From positions 1-5,328 of the forward strand of contig JAICXV010000220.1 in assembly GCA_025934545.1 (NCBI GenBank): a stretch of DNA of 5,328 bases, read 5' to 3'. The DNA comes from Verrucomicrobiia bacterium. Lineage in GTDB: Bacteria > Verrucomicrobiota > Verrucomicrobiia > Limisphaerales > Palsa-1400. The notes beneath the pieces were generated by a model. The model saw only the letters and a list, made by a program, of their open reading frames with translations, was not told the origin of the DNA and did not search any database. Position 1 is the stretch's first letter. Each line of letters opens with the position of its first letter. Below, piece after piece: positions 1 through 4,404 of the stretch. The position numbers and the translations under genes are program-made.

Positions 1-402
1 ACGAGTGCATTTACTTTCATGACGGGCCCGTTCGTGATCAATGAACTCGCGAACACCAATAGTTCAGTGACGAACGCTCTTCACGACACCGGGGTGACGA
101 ATTTTTACCAGGAAACCGGCTTGCGTTCGCTCGCGTTCACCAGCAGCAGTATTTCATTTTCAAATAGTGGTTTATCCGTTGGCAGTGCAACGCGTACGCG
201 GAAGTTGTCGGCAGTCGGAACCAATGGATTTGTGGTTTCCGGATTTGCCAATACGCTGATTTATTCAAACGGAGTTGGAACCTTTACGTTGAATACAAAC
301 GTTTTTTTCCACACGAATTTCCAATTCGCGGCGACGAACTTTGTCGGCGGTCCGGCGGAGATTGATTTCCAGACATTCTCGCCGTTCGTTTCCCGCAACT
401 AA
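1..402 (+). CDS. Hypothetical protein, C-terminal part (truncated by window start)
   Basis: This is an open frame running in from the window edge to a TAA at 400-402. An ATG lies at 19-21, but the codons before it (1-18) are also open and no Shine-Dalgarno sequence precedes it, so the true start is probably outside the window. The visible ~133 residues are rich in Thr, Asn, Ser, Gly and Phe, with alternating polar and hydrophobic stretches such as SSSISFSNSGLSVGS. That is the look of an extracellular beta-sheet protein, with no cysteine and no recognisable catalytic motif. I do not recognise the family. The repeated 'TN' dipeptides and beta-rich style resemble large secreted proteins of Verrucomicrobiota, which is an impression only. 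Its stop codon overlaps the stop of the convergent minus-strand gene by 4 nt. Confidence 0.6.
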   Translation, partial: TSAFTFMTGPFVINELANTNSSVTNALHDTGVTNFYQETGLRSLAFTSSSISFSNSGLSVGSATRTRKLSAVGTNGFVVSGFANTLIYSNGVGTFTLNTNVFFHTNFQFAATNFVGGPAEIDFQTFSPFVSRN

Positions 403-1379
403 GATTTCTTCTTCTTTTTCTTTGCGGCCGGTTTCTGATCGGCTTTAGCGGCGTCGGCCTTGGTGTCATTTTTAGCGACGACTGGCAATGCTGCTCCCAT
501 CACGATGTTGCATTTGGGCAATGCCTTTTGAAGTTTGGCGACGCCGGCATCAGTCACTTTGGTTTCCCATAAGTGCAGGTTTTGCAAATTGGTAAGGCCA
601 ATAAGATGGTCGAGACCGGCATCTGTCACGGCGGTATCGAACAGATTCAAATAGGTGAGGTGCTTCATGTCTTTAACGTCGGACAGATCGGCGTCTTTAA
701 TGGGCGTGTGTTCGAGATGAAGATGGGTCAGGTTGACGAGCGGCTTGAGGTTTGCCGCAGATGCGTCGGAGAACTTTGTGCCGGACAGGTTCAGTTCCAT
801 CAACGTCGTGACATCTTTGAGTTGCGCCAGCGCGGCGTCAGCGCTGTTGGTGTAGCCACGCAAATTGACTTCGTGCCAATTGCAATTCTGCGCGATAGGA
901 CGAACCGAGATTCCCATCGTATCGAGTTTGGCGATCGCTTTGAGTTCGGCTGGAGACGATTTGACGTCCGGTAATTTTTCCGGTTCGGCCGAAGTGGGCT
1001 TATCGGTTTTTGCGATGGCGGTGTCCGGCCAATTGGCGCCTTGCGTGATCCAGTCGCGAATGAGATCGGTTTCGGCTTTGGTCAACAGCGTGCCTTGATT
1101 GGGCATCACGTCGTCGCTGCCATCGGGCAGAGTGATGCGCCGATACAGATCACTTTTGGCGGTGTCGCCGGGGACGATGGCGACGGCGTCTTTGCCGCCT
1201 TTGAGCGCGGCGGCTTTTTGGTCGAGGCGCAGACCGCCTTTTTGTTTTTCCGGTCCATGACATTTGATGCAGGACTTTTCGAAAATAGGCTGAATCTGTT
1301 TGGCGAAATCGACTTTGGTATCAGCAGCGGCCGTCAGGGCGCTGACAAGGAGAGCAGTAGAGAAAAAGCAAACGCGCAT
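399..1379 (-). CDS. Secreted PSC1-type cytochrome c domain / leucine-rich repeat protein with Lys-rich tail
   Basis: The protein has 326 aa. Residues 1-19 form a signal peptide (hydrophobic core FFSTALLVSALTAAA, likely cut near Ala19), so it acts outside the cytoplasm. Residues ~24-117 match the planctomycete-type cytochrome c (PSC1) domain: heme-binding CIKCH at 37-41 followed by GPEKQKGGLRLD, a Met92-Pro93 that could supply the axial Met, and the closing 'LIRDWITQGANWP'. A Pro/Lys/Glu-rich linker (118-145) leads to leucine-rich repeats. Four of these are in exact 24-residue register (L196, L220, L244, L268; T201, T225, T249, T273), with the 'VTDAGL' signature in the last two. A 'LPKCNI' cap follows at 287-292. 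The tail from ~300 is Lys/Ala/Asp-rich and ends in six lysines plus Ser. Such domains usually accompany PSD1-type hydrolases in polysaccharide-degrading Planctomycetes/Verrucomicrobia; none is seen here. Electron transfer or ligand binding is inferred, and the actual role is unknown. No clear Shine-Dalgarno precedes the ATG, but the signal peptide supports this start. Confidence 0.9.
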   Translation of the reverse strand: MRVCFFSTALLVSALTAAADTKVDFAKQIQPIFEKSCIKCHGPEKQKGGLRLDQKAAALKGGKDAVAIVPGDTAKSDLYRRITLPDGSDDVMPNQGTLLTKAETDLIRDWITQGANWPDTAIAKTDKPTSAEPEKLPDVKSSPAELKAIAKLDTMGISVRPIAQNCNWHEVNLRGYTNSADAALAQLKDVTTLMELNLSGTKFSDASAANLKPLVNLTHLHLEHTPIKDADLSDVKDMKHLTYLNLFDTAVTDAGLDHLIGLTNLQNLHLWETKVTDAGVAKLQKALPKCNIVMGAALPVVAKNDTKADAAKADQKPAAKKKKKKS

Positions 1380-1408
1380 GGAGTTGTTGTAGCATCAGAT
1401 AGAGAAAC

Positions 1409-1421
1409 CTCCAAGCTCCAA
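1409..1421. repeat. Two CTCCAA repeat units (short copy of a dispersed repeat)
   Basis: CTCCAA occurs at 1409-1414 and 1416-1421, with a 7-bp period. The string TCCAAGCTCCAA recurs in the larger repeat patch at 2540-2583, so the two non-coding sites share a repeat family. Function unknown. Confidence 0.6.
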
Positions 1422-1451
1422 CAACCGACGGTTCAATTTCTAAAAAGTTAA

Positions 1452-1486
1452 TAACAACCTGTTGACGCCACAATAGTTTGTTGTTA
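1452..1486. promoter_or_regulatory. 7-bp inverted repeat TAACAAC...GTTGTTA (possible operator)
   Basis: TAACAAC at 1452-1458 and its exact reverse complement GTTGTTA at 1480-1486 flank the candidate -35 element. The right arm overlaps the candidate -10. Centre-to-centre distance is 28 bp. The position suits a repressor or activator site for nrdR, but this is inferred from symmetry alone, and a 7-bp match in AT-rich DNA can arise by chance. Confidence 0.3.
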
Positions 1487-1490
1487 GAAG
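1462..1490 (+). promoter_or_regulatory. Candidate sigma70-type promoter for nrdR
   Basis: TTGACG at 1462-1467 matches the -35 consensus at 5 of 6 bases. After a 17-bp spacer, TAGAAG at 1485-1490 matches the -10 consensus at 4 of 6. It would give a 5' leader of roughly 40 nt before the nrdR ATG. No experimental support; the -10 is weak. Confidence 0.4.
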
Positions 1491-1537
1491 TCCCTTAGCC
1501 ACATCAGGTGGTATGTTAAAGGAAGGTTTCGAAAGCT

Positions 1538-2008
1538 ATGCGATGTCCCAAGTGCGGGAACCAGGACGATAAGGTGATCGACTCACGCGCCTCGCGCGAA
1601 GGTTCAACGATTCGCCGTCGTCGTGAATGCCTTGGTTGTAATCATCGTTTTACCACTTACGAAGAAATCGAGCGCGAAGGCCTGATGGTAATCAAGCGCG
1701 ATGGCCGGCGCGAAGAATTTTCCCGGGACAAGCTGCTGTCGGGTTTGCGCAAGGCCTGCCAGAAGCGGCCGATCAGCCCGAAAGTCATCGAAGATTTTGC
1801 GGACAAAATTACCGAGGAATTGAGCGATAAATATGATCGCGAAGTTCCAGGGATGGCCGTTGGCGAACGCGTGATGGAGGCATTGCGCGCTCTTGACCCA
1901 GTCGCTTACGTTCGATTTGCGAGTGTTTATCGCCGGTTCGAAGAAGCGACCGAGTTTGTGCGTGAAGTTAAAAAATTGGAGGACAAGCCAGATGCACCTC
2001 AGAAATGA
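1538..2008 (+). CDS. nrdR: Transcriptional repressor NrdR
   Basis: NrdR is a zinc- and (d)ATP-binding repressor of ribonucleotide reductase operons. It senses the cell's nucleotide state and binds NrdR boxes upstream of nrd genes. The 156 aa fit the family's usual ~150-170. Residues 1-34 are the zinc ribbon, with MRCPKC at the start and cysteines at 3, 6, 31 and 34, and the Arg-rich 'STIRRRRECLGCNHRFTTYE' stretch typical of NrdR. Residues ~46-136 are the ATP-cone: 'LMVIKRDGRREEFSRDKL', 'GLRKACQKRPIS', and a closing 'VAYVRFASVYRRFE'. A GGAAGG Shine-Dalgarno at 1521-1526 sits 11 nt before the ATG. No nrd structural gene is in the window. The end overlaps the next gene by 17 nt, so the two are probably cotranscribed. 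Confidence 0.97.
   Translation: MRCPKCGNQDDKVIDSRASREGSTIRRRRECLGCNHRFTTYEEIEREGLMVIKRDGRREEFSRDKLLSGLRKACQKRPISPKVIEDFADKITEELSDKYDREVPGMAVGERVMEALRALDPVAYVRFASVYRRFEEATEFVREVKKLEDKPDAPQK
1978..1983 (+). promoter_or_regulatory. Shine-Dalgarno GGAGGA that fixes the start of the gene after nrdR
   Basis: GGAGGA lies inside the last codons of nrdR, 8 nt before the ATG at 1992. This is the strongest ribosome-binding site in the window. It favours 1992 over the upstream in-frame ATG at 1893, which would give a 115-nt overlap with nrdR. Confidence 0.75.
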
Positions 2009-2534
2009 TTGCCTGATATTTAAAACGACCGGCGGCGAGGAGATTCCCTGTTCCGCCGAGTGGGTGACTCTGGAATTGATGGGCGACGCCGCCGTCCATG
2101 TCGAACCGGAATTAATCCGCAACGCGTCCGCCGCGGTGTTGCACTATTTTAAGGACGAGCTCCAGAGGAGTTTTGTCTCGATTTCGGAATTTGCCGATGC
2201 GCTGGAGAAAGTTTTGAAAGGGCTTGGTTTTCACGTGGCGAGCGAACCACAAGCACCGCGCATTTCGGAAGGCGATTTGCGGCACCTGGTCACAGCCGTG
2301 GATGGTTGCGAATTGTTTTTCTTTCCGACGTTGCGCGATGAGTTGAAGAAACGGTTGCAGGATTCGCCGCAGGTGGTGGCGTTTCGCGGATTGCGCGGGT
2401 CGGTTAAGATATTGTTGGGCGCACAACGGTGGAGCGCGAAATGCCAGCGGTTGGCGGATCAGATCGTTGAGTACATGCGCACATGCTGGAGTTCGGATTT
2501 CGGCAGCGAAAAATGCGCGCTGGTGGTGCTTTAA
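1992..2534 (+). CDS. Uncharacterised 180-aa protein translationally overlapping nrdR
   Basis: I do not recognise this family. The frame stays open upstream to an ATG at 1893, but the GGAGGA site eight bases before 1992 makes 1992 the better start, giving 180 aa. There is no signal peptide or membrane segment, so it is probably cytoplasmic. Residues 1-35 look like a short beta-rich segment ('CLIFKTTGGEEIPCSAEWVTLEL'). Residues ~39-80 are a helical stretch ('ELIRNASAAVLHYFKDELQR', then 'SEFADALEKVLKGLGF'). A charged/hydrophobic part carries 'LFFFPTLRDELKKRL' and 'FRGLRGSVKILLGAQRW', and a Cys is found near the end (SEKCALVVL). The 17-nt overlap with nrdR suggests translational coupling. A role linked to NrdR or nucleotide metabolism is only guilt by association. 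Coding status is well supported by the start signals and an uninterrupted frame. Confidence 0.8.
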   Translation: MHLRNDCLIFKTTGGEEIPCSAEWVTLELMGDAAVHVEPELIRNASAAVLHYFKDELQRSFVSISEFADALEKVLKGLGFHVASEPQAPRISEGDLRHLVTAVDGCELFFFPTLRDELKKRLQDSPQVVAFRGLRGSVKILLGAQRWSAKCQRLADQIVEYMRTCWSSDFGSEKCALVVL

Positions 2535-2539
2535 AAAAG

Positions 2540-2583
2540 CTCCAAACACTAAGCTCCAAGCTCCAAAGACCTCCAAATTCCAA
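2540..2583. repeat. Degenerate CTCCAA tandem repeat patch
   Basis: CTCCAA occurs at 2540-2545, 2554-2559, 2561-2566 and 2571-2576, with a variant TTCCAA at 2578-2583. Unit spacing is 7, 10 or 14 bp. It fills much of the 95-bp gap between the unknown gene and the HIT gene. Read on the minus strand it encodes the low-complexity 'FGGLWSLELSVWSF' pattern seen in spurious ORFs. It matches the small copy at 1409-1421. Confidence 0.7.
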
Positions 2584-2619
2584 ACCGCATTGCGCCGGAC
2601 CAAAACGGCGGCGAAGGTG

Positions 2620-2624
2620 AAGGA
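2620..2624 (+). promoter_or_regulatory. Shine-Dalgarno for the HIT gene
   Basis: AAGGA at 2620-2624, five bases before the ATG at 2630, lies just downstream of the repeat patch and supports the chosen start. Confidence 0.6.
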
Positions 2625-2629
2625 CGATA

Positions 2630-2968
2630 ATGACTTTATTTGAAAAAATTATCGCGAGACAGATTCCGGCGAACATCGTTTACGAAGACGATCTGGTTAT
2701 TGCAATCAACGACATCAAGCCCGTCGCGCCAACGCATGTTTTAGTGATCCCAAAGAAGGTGATACCACGCATTGCCGAGGCGCAGCCCGAAGATCACAAA
2801 GTGCTTGGTCACATGTTATTGAAGGCGGCGGAAATTGCGAAGAAGGCCGGGTTGGATCGCGGCGGTTTCAGGCTAGTCATCAATAACGGTCCGGACGCGG
2901 GCGAGACGGTGCCGCATTTGCATCTGCACATTATTGGCGGGCGGAGTATGGCCTGGCCACCGGGTTGA
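2630..2968 (+). CDS. Histidine triad (HIT/HINT) nucleotide-binding protein
   Basis: This is a cytoplasmic HINT-branch hydrolase of the HIT superfamily. Such enzymes act on purine nucleoside phosphoramidates and aminoacyl-adenylates as homodimers. The 112 aa equal the usual length of bacterial HinT. The N-terminal 'TLFEKIIARQIPANIVYEDD' (2-21) is the family opening. 'INDIKPVAPTHVLVIPKK' (26-43) follows. The catalytic triad motif HLHLHIIGG has His96, His98 and His100, with His100 as the expected nucleophile and His36 as a further conserved His. The C-terminus 'GGRSMAWPPG' is the standard HINT ending. It sits between the unknown gene and ruvA with gaps of 95 and 58 bp, so it may start its own transcription unit. 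No family-defining residue is missing. Confidence 0.96.
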   Translation: MTLFEKIIARQIPANIVYEDDLVIAINDIKPVAPTHVLVIPKKVIPRIAEAQPEDHKVLGHMLLKAAEIAKKAGLDRGGFRLVINNGPDAGETVPHLHLHIIGGRSMAWPPG

Positions 2969-2983
2969 GTTTACGTGTCTTAG

Positions 2984-3007
2984 TTTCACTTTCACTTTCA
3001 GTTTCAT
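2984..3007. repeat. Four tandem TTTCA(C/G/T) hexamers
   Basis: TTTCAC at 2984-2989 and 2990-2995, TTTCAG at 2996-3001 and TTTCAT at 3002-3007 form a direct 6-bp tandem array in the 58-bp HIT-ruvA gap. On the minus strand it reads as alternating Lys/Val (KLKVKVK). The array ends 19 bp before the ruvA GTG and is pyrimidine-rich, so it offers no Shine-Dalgarno. Confidence 0.75.
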
Positions 3008-3026
3008 CCGCCTATGATGCGGCGCA

Positions 3027-3632
3027 GTGATTACGTTTCTGCACGGCAAGCTCATTGAAGCGCTCCCGACTCAATTGATTATCGACGTCAACGGCGTCGG
3101 TTACGAAGTGCTGATCCCCTTATCTTCATTCGACAAACTGCCGCAACCGGGTCAACCGGTGAAAGTGTTGACGCATCTCGCCATTCGCGACGATGCGCAT
3201 GTGCTCTACGGCTTTATGAGCGCGGCGGAGCGCGATATGTTTCGGCTGCTCATTCATACCGTAAGCGGCATCGGGCCGAAAATTGCCCTGAATATTTTGA
3301 GTGGCATCAACATCACTTCGTTGCGTTCGGCGGTAGCGAGCGGAGATGTGAAGATGTTGTCGCAGATTAGTGGCGTCGGCAAAAAGACGGCGGAACGGAT
3401 TGTCGTCGAGTTGAAGGACAAAATCGGGAAGGCCGCGGCATTGGAAGGTGTGAGCTCCGACCGCGCATTGTCGTCCGATGATCAAAAAATTAACGATGCG
3501 GTCCTGGCGTTGGTCGCCCTTGGATTCAAACAACCGGAGGCGCATGAATCCGTGCGCGCAGCGCTGGCGATGCTCGGCGCGAAGGCGAGCAGTGAAGATC
3601 TCGTGCGCGCGAGCTTGAAAAAAGGAAGCTGA
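3027..3632 (+). CDS. ruvA: Holliday junction branch migration protein RuvA
   Basis: RuvA binds four-way junctions as a tetramer and loads the RuvB motor for branch migration in recombinational repair. The 201 aa match the family length. Domain I (1-64) is the OB fold opening 'MITFLHGKL', with 'IIDVNGVGYEVLIP' and the acidic pin Asp55-Asp56 in 'IRDDAHVLYGF'. Domain II carries two helix-hairpin-helix motifs, 'VSGIGPKIALNIL' (79-91) and 'ISGVGKKTAERIVVELKDK' (114-132). Domain III (~155-201, 'DAVLALVALGFKQPEA') is the RuvB-contacting part. The start is GTG; no in-frame ATG gives the family N-terminus, and no clear Shine-Dalgarno precedes it. ruvB and ruvC are not adjacent in this window, unlike the classic ruvCAB order. 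Its stop overlaps the next start by one base (TGATG). Confidence 0.97.
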   Translation: MITFLHGKLIEALPTQLIIDVNGVGYEVLIPLSSFDKLPQPGQPVKVLTHLAIRDDAHVLYGFMSAAERDMFRLLIHTVSGIGPKIALNILSGINITSLRSAVASGDVKMLSQISGVGKKTAERIVVELKDKIGKAAALEGVSSDRALSSDDQKINDAVLALVALGFKQPEAHESVRAALAMLGAKASSEDLVRASLKKGS

Positions 3633-4333
3633 TGCCGGCGAGCGCTGCCAGTCGGTCGGGTGTTTTTGTTCCACACAAACTTCCATGGCACAAACGGTGC
3701 GCAGTGGAACTGCTTTGCGCATTGATCCGATTATTGGCGGCGACGTGGCGAACGAAGTGGGTTGCCACAACCAAAGCGGCGGAGGAGGCAAACAGAAAAG
3801 TGTCTTCGGTGATTTTTTGCATTTGGCACAACCGTTTGGCGATGGGGGTTGTCAGTTACAACGCGGATGCGCGAAAACGGTGGCGGTCCGAAGGCATCGC
3901 CGCGGTGGTCAGCGCAAGTCGAGATGGAGCTTTTTTGGCCTCCATCCTGGAACATTTTGGGATGGAACCCATCCGCGGCTCATCGAGCCGTCGCGGCGCG
4001 CAAGCTCTGTTGGAGGCGACGACGTTTGCTTTAGAAAAAAATTACAATGTGGTCATTACTCCGGACGGACCGCGCGGGCCTTGTTACAAAATTCAGGAAG
4101 GAATTATTTCACTCGCGCAATTGACTGGAAAACCGATCATGCCAGTGGCCTACGAAGCGCGTCCGAAACTGGTGATGCGCAGTTGGGATAAGTTCCAAGT
4201 TCCACTGCCGTTTGCGAAGTGCACATACTTTTACGCCGAACCAGTTTATGTCCCGCGCGAGGCTGACGAGGCGGAGCGGCAAAAGATTCGCGCGCACCTT
4301 GAGCGTGTTATGCTGGAAATAAACACGCCATAG
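3632..4333 (+). CDS. DUF374-type lysophospholipid acyltransferase family protein
   Basis: This is a 233-aa member of the DUF374 branch of the lysophospholipid/LpxL-like acyltransferases, inferred to transfer an acyl chain to a membrane lipid at the inner leaflet. Visible family motifs in order are 'FCIWHNRLAM' (62-71, His66 the likely catalytic base), 'VVSASRDGAFLASILEHFGM' (92-111), 'RGSSSRRGAQAL' (115-126), and 'ITPDGPRGP' (142-150) followed by 'QEGIISLAQLTGKPIMPV'. A hydrophobic N-terminal helix (~24-39, AVELLCALIRLLAATW) may anchor it to the membrane. The ATG overlaps the ruvA TGA by one base. AGGAAG at 3623-3628 is close (3 nt), so translation is probably coupled to ruvA. The exact acyl donor and acceptor cannot be read from the sequence; a lipid A-type acceptor is possible. 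The last three codons and stop lie in the left arm of an inverted repeat. Confidence 0.92.
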   Translation: MPASAASRSGVFVPHKLPWHKRCAVELLCALIRLLAATWRTKWVATTKAAEEANRKVSSVIFCIWHNRLAMGVVSYNADARKRWRSEGIAAVVSASRDGAFLASILEHFGMEPIRGSSSRRGAQALLEATTFALEKNYNVVITPDGPRGPCYKIQEGIISLAQLTGKPIMPVAYEARPKLVMRSWDKFQVPLPFAKCTYFYAEPVYVPREADEAERQKIRAHLERVMLEINTP

Positions 4334-4404
4334 CGGCAGGAAAACGGCGCACCCGCGCAGTTGTATCCCGGACCTGGGGACTCCTGCCGCTTATGGCGTC
4401 TTTA
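4320..4404. terminator. Imperfect inverted repeat spanning both convergent gene ends; putative bidirectional terminator
   Basis: The left arm 4320-4341 pairs with the right arm 4382-4404 with one mismatch and one bulged base; the core CGCCATA / TATGGCG and GCGGCAGGA / TCCTGCCGC pairs are exact. The 40-nt loop can form two small hairpins: GCGC 4347-4350 with GCGC 4355-4358, and TCCC 4366-4369 with GGGA 4377-4380. The stem covers the TAG at 4331-4333 and the opposing stop (TTA at 4391-4393). Only short T runs follow on either side (TCTTT on +, TGTTTATTT on -), so this is not a textbook intrinsic terminator. The termination role is inferred from position between convergent genes. Confidence 0.55.

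Larger units (their letters stand above)
1380..1537. promoter_or_regulatory. Divergent intergenic region upstream of nrdR and the cytochrome/LRR gene
   Basis: This 158-bp gap separates divergently transcribed genes, so it should carry both promoters. It holds a CTCCAA repeat pair, a small palindrome AACCG-A-CGGTT (1423-1433), and four AACAAC/GTTGTT elements (1383-1389, 1419-1425, 1453-1458, 1480-1485). I found no convincing pair of NrdR boxes and no clear promoter for the minus-strand gene. Confidence 0.5.

Noticed and set aside
1041..1451. Plus-strand open frame (136 codons) opposite the cytochrome/LRR gene
   Set aside because: It is antisense to the signal-peptide and heme-domain coding part of a well-supported gene, and its product is featureless.
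1380..1537. NrdR boxes (autoregulation)
   Set aside because: I looked for paired boxes of the ACAC-W-ATAT type and found none. The AACAAC/GTTGTT elements differ in sequence and spacing.
1893..1991. N-terminal extension of the gene after nrdR, using the ATG at 1893
   Set aside because: It would overlap nrdR by 115 nt in another frame and has no ribosome-binding site, whereas the ATG at 1992 has GGAGGA at ideal spacing. The 33 extra residues read as a frame-shifted shadow of nrdR.
1604..2122. Minus-strand open frame (172 codons) opposite nrdR
   Set aside because: It lies entirely antisense to nrdR and the next gene start. There is no ribosome-binding site and no family resemblance.
2528..2540. 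Intrinsic terminator after the unknown gene (GCTTT/AAAGC)
   Set aside because: The stem is only five pairs with a 3-nt loop and no following T run, so it is too weak to call.
2112..2676. Two minus-strand open frames with Trp/Ser/Leu-rich repeats
   Set aside because: The repetitive 'WSLEL'-type peptide is simply the translation of the CTCCAA DNA repeat. The rest is antisense to the unknown gene.
3126..3791. Long minus-strand open frame (221 codons) opposite ruvA
   Set aside because: It is antisense to a textbook ruvA and the start of the acyltransferase gene. Its translation is rich in Arg, His and Phe with no recognisable domain, as expected for a shadow frame.
4320..4404. Integron attC site, tRNA or CRISPR unit
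   Set aside because: The palindrome lacks the RYYYAAC/GTTRRRY core sites of attC and the tRNA arms and anticodon loop, and it occurs once only in this window.
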